The notes under the pieces were generated by a model. The model was not told the DNA's origin, made no database searches, and saw only the letters and a program-made list of their open reading frames with translations. From an uncultured Bacteroidales bacterium (GTDB lineage: Bacteria; Bacteroidota; Bacteroidia; Bacteroidales; Barnesiellaceae), in the NCBI GenBank assembly GCA_949298955.1, contig CASFYQ010000001.1, positions 186,001 through 250,000 on the forward strand: a stretch of 64,000 nucleotides of DNA, written 5' to 3'. A program made the translations under genes and the position numbers. Position 1 is the first letter of the stretch; each line of letters starts with the position of its first letter. Positions 47,040-56,226 of this stretch are shown piece after piece.

Positions 47040-47309
47040 TTAAAGAATAGCCAAAATATCAGATTGTCTCATAATCAGATATTTCTCGCCGTCCAATTCG
47101 ATTTCGGTGCCCGCATATTTGCCGTACAACACGGTATCGTCGGGTTTAACGACCATTTCCTCGTCTTTGGTACCATTGCCAATGGCGATTACTGTACCTT
47201 TAAGAGGTTTTTCCTTTGCCGAATCGGGGATAATGATACCGCCGATTGTTTTTTCTTCTGCAGGAGCAGGAAGCACCAATACTCTGTCTGCTAACGGTTT
47301 AATTTTCAT
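47040..47309 (-). CDS. groS: Co-chaperonin GroES
   Basis: An 89-residue heptameric cap for GroEL. The [20 protein letters not shown] start and [22 protein letters not shown] mobile-loop region are typical, as is [19 protein letters not shown]. It is the first gene of the groES-groEL operon. Upstream (47310-47509) I see no exact TAnnTTTG box and no coding frame. Confidence 0.98.
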   Translation of the reverse strand: MKIKPLADRVLVLPAPAEEKTIGGIIIPDSAKEKPLKGTVIAIGNGTKDEEMVVKPDDTVLYGKYAGTEIELDGEKYLIMRQSDILAIL

Positions 47310-47509
47310 TGCTTTTTATTTTAGTTATACGTTTGTTTTATATCCTTTGCCTGCACCTGATGGTGCCGACACCCCAGATATTGCCAATTTCATGCCAAAA
47401 GATTTATCGGCCTGAAATCTGACAAAACGTCACTTTCGGGCAGGACTCGAACAAACGAATACTGACAAAGATTCCTACACTCCGCCGGGCTGCTTGTGCA
47501 ACAAGTGTT

Positions 47510-48619
47510 TCAAGAGGGTATGGCTATCAGTGGAGTATCGGTGTGGAACAGCATCTTATGGGCTATGCTGGGATTGAAAAGGCGTGCAAAGATATTCCGC
47601 TTGCGATTGGGTACGACCATGACATCGATAGACGACTCTTGAAAAAGCCGCTCGACGTTGTCGAGAAAATTCTCCTCCCCGAGAATCTTGTAGTCGATTT
47701 CTCGCCCGGGATAGTGCGACTGGCAGTAGTCGCGGATACCGGCTAACTTGATTTCGGTCCAGGCATCGCTTTTTTCGGTCAGGTGGAAAAAACGTATCCC
47801 GAACGAATAGGACTCGAACAGGCGCATGAAAGTGTCGAGCGAAATCAAGTCCTGCTGGTCGAAATTGGTAAAGAAAGCCACATTTTTAATCTCGCTCACG
47901 CGAGTGTGGGTAAATCCCTCGGGCACGGTAAATACCGGGAAATTACCATTGTCTACCACCTCGGCCGTAACACTTCCTATCAAATCAATCTCCTTTCGGG
48001 TCTTTCCCCTTGACCCCATAACAATGAGCGACGGGTTCAACTCTTTCGCCATCAATATAATCGTGTCTTCAGGTACCCCTTCGCATACCCTATATATGAA
48101 AGGGACCTGTGGTATTGAGCCATCGACCGTCATTTGGCGCAATTTCTCACAAAAAGACGTCATCTCACGATTGGCCTTTGCAAACAATAATTTATGTTCT
48201 TCGCTTTCTTTCAATTCATGACTAATCGTCTCGGCCAACGAGAGAGACCCCATGGTGAAAGGAGACAAGAAAGTATGAAGCAATACTACCTCGGCCTGAT
48301 GGGTCGCTGCAAAATCGAATCCCAAACGACAGGCCTGCAAGGAATAATCCGAGAAATCTATCGGGATAAGGATTCGGGGCTTTTGCGGTTTTTGTGAGAC
48401 TTCCGATTTACCGAAAACCGGATCGGTCTCTAAAATCTCGAGGGCGTGAGGCAAATCCTGTTCATGGATTCGCACTCGCACCCCCGGAGAAATGACTGGT
48501 TTCAGCAGGTTGACATTCTGAATGGTCACGGCTATACCCTGGCTCTCCAAAATGCCTTTGAGAATAAGAGCTTTCGGATAGGTGTGAATGGCCAGTGTAA
48601 TGAGACGATCCTTTTTCAT
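47510..48619 (-). CDS. Tandem universal stress protein with N-terminal DUF2007 domain
   Basis: A 369-residue protein from the ATG at 48619 (MKKDRLITLA); a TTG two codons earlier is also open. Residues about 6-68 match DUF2007, a predicted signal-transducing domain (LAIHTYPKALILKGILESQG, VRVRIHEQDLPHALEIL). Residues 82-235 are a UspA domain with an intact nucleotide-binding loop MGSRGKTRKEIDLIGSVTAEVV. Residues 243-369 are a second, degenerate UspA domain without the G-x2-G loop. Usp proteins respond to starvation and stress; the partner is unknown. It follows a small HTH gene by 18 bases, probably as one operon. Confidence 0.85.
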   Translation of the reverse strand: MKKDRLITLAIHTYPKALILKGILESQGIAVTIQNVNLLKPVISPGVRVRIHEQDLPHALEILETDPVFGKSEVSQKPQKPRILIPIDFSDYSLQACRLGFDFAATHQAEVVLLHTFLSPFTMGSLSLAETISHELKESEEHKLLFAKANREMTSFCEKLRQMTVDGSIPQVPFIYRVCEGVPEDTIILMAKELNPSLIVMGSRGKTRKEIDLIGSVTAEVVDNGNFPVFTVPEGFTHTRVSEIKNVAFFTNFDQQDLISLDTFMRLFESYSFGIRFFHLTEKSDAWTEIKLAGIRDYCQSHYPGREIDYKILGEENFLDNVERLFQESSIDVMVVPNRKRNIFARLFNPSIAHKMLFHTDTPLIAIPS

Positions 48620-48637
48620 TGTCAATGCTGCTACTCT

Positions 48638-48898
48638 TTATTTTTTATTGTTTTCTTCTTCCAAAATACGGATAGCCATATCGTATATCTGTGTATTATC
48701 GAGAACAACGATTCCGCCGTCGGGCCCCGGTTCGATGTGAAGACCACAATTTTTCCCAAATGAATAGTTGGTTCCTCCAAAATAGTTACGCACGGTCTGG
48801 GTGGTAACGTTCAACTCGTCGGCTATTCTATGCATGGAACCATCGGGCAAACTGTCTTTGATGCGACGGAGTTCGTTAAATGTGATTGTCTTAGTCAT
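48638..48898 (-). CDS. Small helix-turn-helix protein
   Basis: An 86-residue protein with an HTH in SMHRIADELNVTTQTVRNYFGG (about 21-42), then a strand-rich part (GLHIEPGPDGGIVVLDN) and a C-terminal helix DMAIRILEEENNKK. It is probably a DNA-binding regulator. Homologous short proteins accompany Usp genes in related genomes, as far as I recall. It is 18 bases upstream of the Usp gene and could regulate that operon. Targets are not known. Confidence 0.7.
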   Translation of the reverse strand: MTKTITFNELRRIKDSLPDGSMHRIADELNVTTQTVRNYFGGTNYSFGKNCGLHIEPGPDGGIVVLDNTQIYDMAIRILEEENNKK

Positions 48899-49015
48899 AA
48901 GGGTGATTGTTTTTTATGGTTAATTATTCGGTTAATTGTACTCTTTTGAATACGCAATAAATTTAGGTTCTATTTTCCGGATTTCCAAATTTTGCAACCA
49001 AAATTTTACAGCTAT

Positions 49016-49702
49016 TCAAAAACAGACTGCGATAAATGCATAAACCGAGATACATACCACACTCAACCCTATGACACCGGTAGCCACCGCAATGGCTGGG
49101 TCTTTCCGATAGGGCGATTGACGTTCGGGTAGTATGTGCTTTCTCCATAGAACCTGACGTACTCTCTTCCACATTATATATACGAGTCCCGCGATAGCGA
49201 TACCGGCTATCGTCCCGGCCAAAATATCGCCGGGATAATGTACGCCCAAGTATATGCGGGAGTAACAGTTTACGGCGGCCCACACGATTGCCGTAATCGT
49301 GAATACTCTATTTCGGAATATCAGCGACAACAACACTACGGCGCCAAAACTGTTGGCTGCATGGCTCGAAATGAAGCCATAACGTCCGCCCCTATACCCG
49401 TTCACAATTTGTACGAAAGGTGAGAAATCGGGGTCTTGAGCCGGTCTGAAGCGGGCAAAATAGGGTTTACACAAGGTTGAAGCGAACTGGTCACAAAGGG
49501 TTATCGTGAGAGCCAAAGCTATGACTACAAGCGTGGCTTCCTTCCAGTTCTTCCGATATAACACAAACAAAAGAGCTATCACGAGAGGAGCCCATGTGAG
49601 CTTCCCCGTGTAAATCCACATAAATTGATTCCAAAATGGTGTGTGGGTGTTATTCAGAAATAGAAAAACGGTTTTATCCCACTCAATCAACTGATCCAGC
49701 AC
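49016..49702 (-). CDS. PAP2-superfamily membrane phosphatase
   Basis: A 228-residue membrane enzyme with six hydrophobic segments. The three PAP2 motifs are intact: K-x6-RP in CKPYFARFRPAQ, the SxHAxxS-type GFISSHAANSFG, and SRIYLGVHYPGDILAG with the last histidine and aspartate. Enzymes of this family remove phosphate from lipid carriers such as undecaprenyl pyrophosphate or from phosphatidic acid; which substrate is used cannot be told. It starts 12 bases after batE and is probably the last gene of the Bat operon. After it I see only AT-rich sequence (48899-49015) up to the HTH gene. Confidence 0.88.
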   Translation of the reverse strand: MLDQLIEWDKTVFLFLNNTHTPFWNQFMWIYTGKLTWAPLVIALLFVLYRKNWKEATLVVIALALTITLCDQFASTLCKPYFARFRPAQDPDFSPFVQIVNGYRGGRYGFISSHAANSFGAVVLLSLIFRNRVFTITAIVWAAVNCYSRIYLGVHYPGDILAGTIAGIAIAGLVYIMWKRVRQVLWRKHILPERQSPYRKDPAIAVATGVIGLSVVCISVYAFIAVCF

Positions 49703-49714
49703 CGATATTCCGTA

Positions 49715-50464
49715 TTAGATGATTTCTATGGTCGATGCCGGTAACCACCCGCGATTACCGTCACTTATCTTCACTTCGAACCACTCGCCTACCTTACTCA
49801 TGATGAGCACTTTGGTTCCTTCGTGCAAAACGAACAGGTCGGTTCCGCTTTCGGCCGGCGAACTTTTCACCGATACCGTGGGGGCAAACACAATGGCGGC
49901 ATCACGATTCTCCACCTTATTGCTAAGTCCCCAGGCAAACCAGTTGGCCATGATAGAAATCAACAAAATGACGATTCCGCCAAAGAAGCCAATCTTCTTT
50001 ACGACTACCGCCCGGGAGAAGAGATACAAATAACAGCCCACAATAAACAACAGGAAAGTGACGACACCGATTACAGCCCAAGTATTCGACGACAGGAAAC
50101 TGCGCAGCGAATCGAACCATACCGAAAGGAAAAACCGCCCTACGGGATCGATTTTATCGACAATACGGGTGTTGGCCATATCGAGGTTGAAACGGGCATC
50201 TTCGTCACCAGGATTGAGCAACAGGGCTCGCTCGTAGTTTAAGATGGCTTTGGCAAACTCGTTGTGCTTGTAATAGGCATTACCCAGATTATAATAGAGG
50301 TCGGACGATACACCGTGCTCGCGGGCTGTCTGCTCATATAGTTCGATAGCCTTGATGTAATCTTCCTGGGCATAAGCCTCGTTGGCCTGTGTCAAAGATT
50401 CCTGACCGTACGCCATCGTCATACCGACGAAGGCAAAGAGCAAATATATAACTATCTTTTTCAT
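49715..50464 (-). CDS. batE: Aerotolerance protein BatE (TPR and SH3)
   Basis: A 249-residue protein with a signal peptide (1-20), TPR units at about 22-55 and 56-90 (DLYYNLGNAYYKHNEF), two membrane helices (about 128-150 and 158-180), and a C-terminal bacterial SH3 domain (191-249; VSVKSSPAESGTDLFVLHEG, GEWFEVKISDGNRGWLP). The order TPR-TM-TM-SH3 is that of BatE from the Bacteroides aerotolerance operon. It is likely a scaffold in the inner membrane. It lies 12 bases after batD and 12 before the PAP2 gene. Confidence 0.88.
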   Translation of the reverse strand: MKKIVIYLLFAFVGMTMAYGQESLTQANEAYAQEDYIKAIELYEQTAREHGVSSDLYYNLGNAYYKHNEFAKAILNYERALLLNPGDEDARFNLDMANTRIVDKIDPVGRFFLSVWFDSLRSFLSSNTWAVIGVVTFLLFIVGCYLYLFSRAVVVKKIGFFGGIVILLISIMANWFAWGLSNKVENRDAAIVFAPTVSVKSSPAESGTDLFVLHEGTKVLIMSKVGEWFEVKISDGNRGWLPASTIEII

Positions 50465-50476
50465 CTTCTTCGTGTT

Positions 50477-52276
50477 TTACTTTTTCACCGTATTTTCCAT
50501 TTTTCCTATGGCTTCGACGGTCTGGGTATAAAGTTCGTCCATAGCTTCGTCGGACTGGGAGGGAGCATACTGGGCAAACTCGCAACGGCCAAGTATGTCG
50601 TTGAACTGAGCAATCAATTCGGAACCGGCACCGTATTTTTCGAGTTCGGCGGCCACATTGTCCTTGGTCAATTCCGAGTTCGGGAGACCCAGTTTGTCGC
50701 TCAAATATCCCCATACGGCTTTGAGAACCTCGTCATAGAAATGTTCTTTATCGTGGTTCTTGAGATATTTCCCGGCTACCTTCAACCGTTTCGAAGCCAC
50801 CTTATTGGCCTTGCGGTTCTTCATAAGGGCCACGTTGGCATTGGCCTTAGCCTGCTTGCGATTGATGATGACAAAGAGAATAAAGGCCAGTGCCGGCACA
50901 ATGTACCACAACCAGTAAGTCCAACTGTCAATGTATATCGTGGGTTTCTGTACCAAGTTCATCTTATTGAGCTTGATGTAATGAATATCCTGGTTCAGCA
51001 GTCGCAAGTCTTCTTTGTTGGAGAAATTGGAGATTGCCTCGCCTCCGTTTCCGGGAGCGCCCTTGTCGACGATAATTTCATACTCTTCGGTACGCAAGGT
51101 CTTGTAGGTCTTACTCTTGATATCGAAATAAGAAAATTCCACGGCCGGAATCTTGAATTTACCGGCAAACCGCGGAATGGTAGTGTACTCGACCGTGCGG
51201 GTACCACTCACCCCTGCTGTCGTAGCTTTGACCGAGAGGTCTACTTTGGGATCGTAGGTATCGAAATCGTTGGGCAACTGCAACTCGGGATTTTTCAGAT
51301 ATTTCAAGTTACCAGAACCTTTAATGTTCAGTTTCAGCGTAATAGCCTCATTGGCTTTGATGTGGGTCGAACTAATTGAACTGCTCAACGAGAAATCGCC
51401 TACCCCGCCCATGAACGAAGCAGGTTTCCCTCCGGGCAAAGGCAGTACCTCGACTGTCACCACATTGGAGCTGACCGATCGGCTCACACCCTGAGGTACC
51501 CGCATGGGACCGAAGGGGCCGTTTACCAGTTGGTAAGTTTCGACTTGGAACTCAAATTTCCCGGGAGTTATGGTTATCTTTCCTGTTCGTTGCGGGAATA
51601 GCAGACACTGTTTCAATACCGCCATCTTGTAATTTACGCCATTGTAGTTTTCCAACTCGAACGAGGTGTTTTGCGGCAAATCGATGTCTTGAACCACAAA
51701 GCCTTCGAATGAGGGGAAACTATAATTCTCGGCTTGTACACCTGAGGCCCGGGTATACAATTTGATTGTCGCCAACAAGGCTTCCTGCTCATACACTTTC
51801 GTCTTGGAGAGTACGGTGCGAATAAACAGGGTCGTATCGTCGCTTTCCTGACCACCGCCCCGGCTCGACGAACGGCCCGACGATGCTCCGGCCTTGTCGG
51901 GCGGCAATACTGTCAGCTTCCAGGTATTGGTCGAGAAAGTACGCCCATCTACCGAAATTGTGGCCGGGGCAAACGTGTAACTGCCCTCTTTTTCGGCTCG
52001 CAACGTAATGACATGAGTCTCGGTCGTTTGACGGTCGACTTTCCCATTAACCACCGACACGCTCGTACCCGAACTCGTGCCTTGGTACAACACCTTACAG
52101 CCGGTAAATTCGGGTAGCTTCAAATCTTTGCCCGAAGCATTGTATAAGGTGTATTCCAACTGGAACTGCTGTCCTTGTATCACCTGCCTGGGACCATCGA
52201 CCGAGAAACGGACATTATCGGCCCACAAGGCAGAAATACCGACCAGCATGCAAAATAGAATCAAATATCTTTTCAT
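50477..52276 (-). CDS. batD: Aerotolerance protein BatD
   Basis: A 599-residue exported and membrane-anchored protein from the ATG at 52276 (MKRYLILFCMLVGISALW, a signal peptide); the ten codons upstream are unlikely. The large periplasmic part (about 20-435) consists of several Ig-like beta domains of the BatD family (VRFSVDGPRQVIQGQQFQLEY; ISSTHIKANEAITLKLNIKGSGNLKYLKNP). One membrane helix (about 448-468; WLWYIVPALAFILFVIINRK) and a basic cytoplasmic helical tail follow. It lies between batC and batE, spaced by 33 and 12 bases. Confidence 0.9.
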   Translation of the reverse strand: MKRYLILFCMLVGISALWADNVRFSVDGPRQVIQGQQFQLEYTLYNASGKDLKLPEFTGCKVLYQGTSSGTSVSVVNGKVDRQTTETHVITLRAEKEGSYTFAPATISVDGRTFSTNTWKLTVLPPDKAGASSGRSSSRGGGQESDDTTLFIRTVLSKTKVYEQEALLATIKLYTRASGVQAENYSFPSFEGFVVQDIDLPQNTSFELENYNGVNYKMAVLKQCLLFPQRTGKITITPGKFEFQVETYQLVNGPFGPMRVPQGVSRSVSSNVVTVEVLPLPGGKPASFMGGVGDFSLSSSISSTHIKANEAITLKLNIKGSGNLKYLKNPELQLPNDFDTYDPKVDLSVKATTAGVSGTRTVEYTTIPRFAGKFKIPAVEFSYFDIKSKTYKTLRTEEYEIIVDKGAPGNGGEAISNFSNKEDLRLLNQDIHYIKLNKMNLVQKPTIYIDSWTYWLWYIVPALAFILFVIINRKQAKANANVALMKNRKANKVASKRLKVAGKYLKNHDKEHFYDEVLKAVWGYLSDKLGLPNSELTKDNVAAELEKYGAGSELIAQFNDILGRCEFAQYAPSQSDEAMDELYTQTVEAIGKMENTVKK

Positions 52277-52309
52277 TGTACTTTTATATAATAAGTTATA
52301 CCCCATTGG

Positions 52310-53134
52310 CTACCACTCTTTATCGGTCTTCTTGCGCTTTTGCTGCTGCATCAAAGCCCGCTGCACTTTTTCCTGGGTGTCGCGCTCGTCCTGCTGAATG
52401 GCATCGAGAATTTGTTGGGCATTCTCTTTCGACATTTGCGACTGCTGAGACTGCTGTTGTTGGGGATTATTCTGTTGTTTATCTTGTTGGTCTTGATTTT
52501 GATTGTTCTGGTTATTCTTGTTTTGATTTTGCTCCTGTTGTTTCTGATCCTTTTGCTGATCTTTGTTTTGATCTTTTTGATTTTTGTTGTCTTGATTTTG
52601 ATTCTGCTCTTGCTGTTGTTTTTTCAGCAACAGTTGTGCCAACCGCAGGTTATAGCGGGTTTCGTCGTCTTTGGGATTGCGACGCAACGAGTTTTTATAC
52701 TCTTCAATACTTTGGGCATAGTTTTTCTCTTGGAACGAGATATTTCCCAGGTTGTGCCAAGCGCGAGCCGCCCGCAACGAATCGGACGAAACCTGTACAA
52801 TCTTTTTGTATTCGTTACGCGAATCGTTCCATTTTTGCTGTTTGTACAAGGCGGCTCCCAAATTATAGGTAGCTATTTCGGACGAAGGGTTAGCCTCCAA
52901 CGCCTTGCGATACTCGATTTCGGCTTCGGTATATTTCTTGTCATTGAACAAATCGTTCCCTTTGCGTATCGAGTTGCGTTCGGTTTTTTCATCGACCTTC
53001 CTCTCCTGGGGCATTTCTACTTTGGGGGCAACATCGGCTGCCTGTCGGGGAGCATCGGTTGCATTCTGCTGGGCCGACACACTCAACGTCCAACCGGCCA
53101 ATGCCAAACATACTATATAGTTAATCGCTTTCAT
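52310..53134 (-). CDS. batC: Aerotolerance protein BatC (TPR with Q/N-rich tail)
   Basis: A 274-residue periplasmic protein. The signal peptide (1-21) is followed by TPR repeats at about 53-86, 87-120 and 124-157 (IATYNLGAALYKQQKW, AWHNLGNISFQEKNYA). Residues 172-234 are an extreme low-complexity stretch made almost only of Q, N, K and D. The tail ends in a charged helix with an RKKTDKEW end. BatC is one of the scaffold proteins of the operon. The Q/N-rich stretch is probably disordered or could mediate self-association. Confidence 0.88.
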   Translation of the reverse strand: MKAINYIVCLALAGWTLSVSAQQNATDAPRQAADVAPKVEMPQERKVDEKTERNSIRKGNDLFNDKKYTEAEIEYRKALEANPSSEIATYNLGAALYKQQKWNDSRNEYKKIVQVSSDSLRAARAWHNLGNISFQEKNYAQSIEEYKNSLRRNPKDDETRYNLRLAQLLLKKQQQEQNQNQDNKNQKDQNKDQQKDQKQQEQNQNKNNQNNQNQDQQDKQQNNPQQQQSQQSQMSKENAQQILDAIQQDERDTQEKVQRALMQQQKRKKTDKEW

Positions 53135-53156
53135 ATTGCAATTTACTTTTCAAAAT

Positions 53157-54179
53157 TTATGAGAAGAACGTAATCTTTTTCAGCCAAATGTTCTTGCGAT
53201 CGACGATAAAGAGATCGATCAGTAACAGAGCCAAGGCTATCCAAGCGAGTCCTTGAAACTGTTCGTCATACTGCGAATAGACTTTACTCTCGATGTCGGC
53301 TTTCTTCATTTTTTTTACCTCCGAGGTCAAGGCCCGCAAAGCCGCATTGGTATTGTCGGCTCTCACATAGATGCCGGCACCGGCCTGGGCTATCTCCCGA
53401 CCGAGCGCCTCGTTCAGTTTTGTGATGACTACATTCCCGTTGTTGTCCTTGATAAAATTGGTTTCGCTGCCCCCTATGGGAATGGGAACACCTTCGAGCG
53501 AACCGATACCAATCACATCGACTTTGATGTTTTTCTCGGCTGCGGCCTTCGCCATTTGTGCAGCATCATCTTCATGGTTTTCTGCATCGGTAATGACAAT
53601 AATCGCCTTATCGACTCCTTCGTTGGGTGTAAACGAGTTCATGGCCGTAGAAATGGCCTGTCCGATAGCAGTACCTTGTGTAGGGACCATCGAGGGATTG
53701 ATGGTATTCAGAAACATCTTGGCCGACACAAAATCGGAGGTGATAGGCAGCTGTGTGTAAGCATCGCCGGCAAAGACGATGAGACCTATTTTGTCGTTGT
53801 CGAGCTCGTCGACCAGTTTCGAGAGCATCATCTTGGCTTTTTCAAGCCGGTTGGGAGCAATATCCTCGGCCATCATCGAGTTGGATACGTCGAGAGCAAT
53901 CATAATCTCCACACCCTGTTTTTTGACAGTCTCGAGCTTGGACCCGAACTGTGGCCGGGCCAACATGAACACGATAACAATAAAGGCCAGTTGCTGAAAA
54001 ACGAACTTTATCCAAGGCTTGTATTTCGACACATCGGCCATGAGCGGAGCCAGTACCGAGGGGTTGCCATACTTGGCCAAGTTGCGGCGCGACCGATATC
54101 GTCCGTAGAGAAAGAGTCCCCACAATACGGGAACGAGTATCAGCAGATATAAATATTCGGGTTGTGCAAATCGAAACAT
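53157..54179 (-). CDS. batB: Aerotolerance protein BatB (VWA domain)
   Basis: A 340-residue membrane protein from the ATG at 54179 (MFRFAQPEYL); a TTG two codons upstream is ignored. Helices at about 10-26 and 57-74 are followed by a von Willebrand A domain (about 90-290) with an intact metal-ion motif: D97-x-S99-x-S101 in ALDVSNSMM, then the conserved threonine and aspartate in PTQGTAIGQAI and VITDAENHED. A last helix (about 316-332) anchors the C-terminus. VWA proteins beside MoxR ATPases assemble complexes using metal-mediated contacts. It is paralogous to BatA next to it. Confidence 0.92.
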   Translation of the reverse strand: MFRFAQPEYLYLLILVPVLWGLFLYGRYRSRRNLAKYGNPSVLAPLMADVSKYKPWIKFVFQQLAFIVIVFMLARPQFGSKLETVKKQGVEIMIALDVSNSMMAEDIAPNRLEKAKMMLSKLVDELDNDKIGLIVFAGDAYTQLPITSDFVSAKMFLNTINPSMVPTQGTAIGQAISTAMNSFTPNEGVDKAIIVITDAENHEDDAAQMAKAAAEKNIKVDVIGIGSLEGVPIPIGGSETNFIKDNNGNVVITKLNEALGREIAQAGAGIYVRADNTNAALRALTSEVKKMKKADIESKVYSQYDEQFQGLAWIALALLLIDLFIVDRKNIWLKKITFFS

Positions 54180-54192
54180 AGTCAACTTCTTT

Positions 54193-55176
54193 TTAAGGAA
54201 TATTTTTCAACAACGTATGACGAAGGAGTATTTCTACCCCCAGACACAAAAGTGCCAGAACAGCCCATCGGGTATATTCCTCTTCTTTTACACTGAACTC
54301 TTTGACCGTGAGCTTGGTTTTTTCCAGTTTGTCAATCTCTTCGAAAATGCCTTTCAGCATATTCTTATTGGTAGCTCTGAAATACTTTCCATCGGCCGTG
54401 GCCGCTATCTGTTGCAAGGCGGCTTCATCCATCTCGACAGGCAAATTTTGGTACGTGATACCATAGGGGGTCTGTATCGGCGTGGGAGCCAATCCTTTTG
54501 TACCTACACCTATCGTATAAACGTGTATACCGAACGACTTGGCAATCTGTGCAGCCGTAGCCGGGGCTATGTCGCCTGCATTGTTTGTACCATCGGTGAG
54601 CAGAATTATCGTCTTCGATTTGGCGGGACCGTCTTTGATACGGTTGATGGCTGTGGCCAATCCGTCGCCTATTGCCGTACCGTCGTCGACCATGCCGCAA
54701 TGTACATCTTTCATCAGATTTAGCAGCACGGCATGATCGGTCGTCATGGGGCACATGGTAAAACTCTCGCCCGCAAAGATGACCAGACCGATATTGTCGT
54801 GTTCACGTCCCGAGACGAATTGCGCCGCTACATCTTTGGCTGCTTCGACGCGGTCGGGGGTAAAGTCGCGGGCCAACATACTGCCCGATATATCGAGTGC
54901 CAGCACGATGTCGACACCCTCGGTCGAAGAGTTCTGCCAGTTGTCGGTCGATTGTGGTCGAGCCAGGGCTACAATCAGGAAAGCGACCGCCAATACCCGC
55001 AATGCAAAGGCAAAATGACGCAAGTATATCTTGTAAGTGCGCGGCATCTTGTCGAACGGCTGTGTCGTGGAGACCTGCAAGGGGGCCTGCATATGCTTCT
55101 GTTTGAGAATATACCAGACAATAGCCGGTATAATCAGCAACAACAGCAGCAGATATAAGGGATTTGCAAATACCAT
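54193..55176 (-). CDS. batA: Aerotolerance protein BatA (VWA domain)
   Basis: A 327-residue VWA membrane protein. Two N-terminal helices (about 6-24 and 55-72) lead into the VWA domain with D95-x-S97-x-S99 in ALDISGSML, DDGTAIGDGLATAI and ILLTDGTNNAGDIAP. A C-terminal helix (about 306-322) follows. It is 13 bases upstream of batB and resembles it across the whole length, a tandem duplication typical of this operon. It probably interacts with the MoxR ATPase encoded upstream. Confidence 0.92.
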   Translation of the reverse strand: MVFANPLYLLLLLLIIPAIVWYILKQKHMQAPLQVSTTQPFDKMPRTYKIYLRHFAFALRVLAVAFLIVALARPQSTDNWQNSSTEGVDIVLALDISGSMLARDFTPDRVEAAKDVAAQFVSGREHDNIGLVIFAGESFTMCPMTTDHAVLLNLMKDVHCGMVDDGTAIGDGLATAINRIKDGPAKSKTIILLTDGTNNAGDIAPATAAQIAKSFGIHVYTIGVGTKGLAPTPIQTPYGITYQNLPVEMDEAALQQIAATADGKYFRATNKNMLKGIFEEIDKLEKTKLTVKEFSVKEEEYTRWAVLALLCLGVEILLRHTLLKNIP

Positions 55177-55227
55177 TTTTCAATTATTAGTTTAAAGCCT
55201 TCATAAGCCTTTGTTCAACATTTTCAT

Positions 55228-56211
55228 TTATTCCGTTTTCTCGGGTGTTACGTTCTCGGCAGCCGATTCGGGAGCTTTCTCCTCGGGCTTGGTCTCTTCG
55301 ACGAACGTTTCGGCATAGCGCATCACCTGCTCATTATCGTCGGGGAGCGGACGCATCTTGGCAAATTTTACAAAATCGGCCATTTCGAGAATACTACGCA
55401 ACTGCTGGTTCACGGCTTTGGTTTCTTCATTGCGGCGAAGCGTCTCTATAATCTGCGTTGAGGTCATCTCCATTGCATTGATGTGGAAACGCTGGTCGAT
55501 ATACACCCGCAAAATTTCGGTCAAGGTCGTATAGTAAGCCTTCTCCTGACCCTGCTGCCAAAGTTTCGAATCCTTCAACTCGTGCAAAGCCTGTATGGCT
55601 CGCTCGTAGGGCGGTATGGTCTGTTCTTCTGTTGCAGCTTCACTGACCTTTTCCTTGCGGCCCCAACGCCAGTAGGCATAGATACCGGCAGCAATTACCA
55701 ACAGGGCGATGAGCAAATAGATAACCCAAGCAGGCACATAATCCCACAACACAAAGGGCGGAGCGTCGACTGTCTTGATGTCATACTCGGCATGGGTTGT
55801 ATCGACAGGCATCGGTACTACTTTAAGGCTTAACGATTGCGTTGCAAAGGTGTCATCGTCAATGACATACTTGAAAGGCGGCAAATAATAGAGACCCGAG
55901 TCGAACGAGGTAATCAGCACCTCGTTGTTGATTTGTATACGGTTGTTTTTCAAATCAATCGTGTCGGGCTTGGAAATTTTGAGCACTTCCACCCCCGCGA
56001 CCAGCGTATCTTGTATGATGGGCAGTCGAACAAACTTGCCCTTGTCTTGCGAGATTTCAAGCCGCACTGTGGTTTGATCGCCCATCATAATGGCAGCCGA
56101 GTCCATTTGAGCCCGCACCACAATCTGATTTTGCGCCAATGCCATAGCGGTACTCATCGACACGAGTAAACATCCGCCAAACACTCGTAATAAGATAGAT
56201 TGTATTTTCAT
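55228..56211 (-). CDS. Bat-operon membrane protein, BatD-like, unknown function
   Basis: A 327-residue protein with a signal peptide (1-26), a beta-rich periplasmic part (27-150; VRAQMDSAAIMMGDQTTVRLEISQ, KFVRLPIIQD), one membrane helix (about 161-181; YLLIALLVIAAGIYAYW), and a cytoplasmic helical part (185-300; ALHELKDSKLWQQGQEKAYYTTLTEILRVYID) with an acidic E/P-rich tail. The domain order is that of a short BatD. It resembles the DUF4381-type proteins found between DUF58 and VWA genes in MoxR clusters. It lies 15 bases after the DUF58 gene and 51 before batA. Confidence 0.75.
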   Translation of the reverse strand: MKIQSILLRVFGGCLLVSMSTAMALAQNQIVVRAQMDSAAIMMGDQTTVRLEISQDKGKFVRLPIIQDTLVAGVEVLKISKPDTIDLKNNRIQINNEVLITSFDSGLYYLPPFKYVIDDDTFATQSLSLKVVPMPVDTTHAEYDIKTVDAPPFVLWDYVPAWVIYLLIALLVIAAGIYAYWRWGRKEKVSEAATEEQTIPPYERAIQALHELKDSKLWQQGQEKAYYTTLTEILRVYIDQRFHINAMEMTSTQIIETLRRNEETKAVNQQLRSILEMADFVKFAKMRPLPDDNEQVMRYAETFVEETKPEEKAPESAAENVTPEKTE

Positions 56212-56226
56212 AAAATCCTCATTTTT

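Noticed and set aside
48986..49006. AAATTTTG/CAAAATTT hairpin after the PAP2 gene as a terminator
   Set aside because: The stem is only A-T apart from one pair and no T-run follows on the minus strand.
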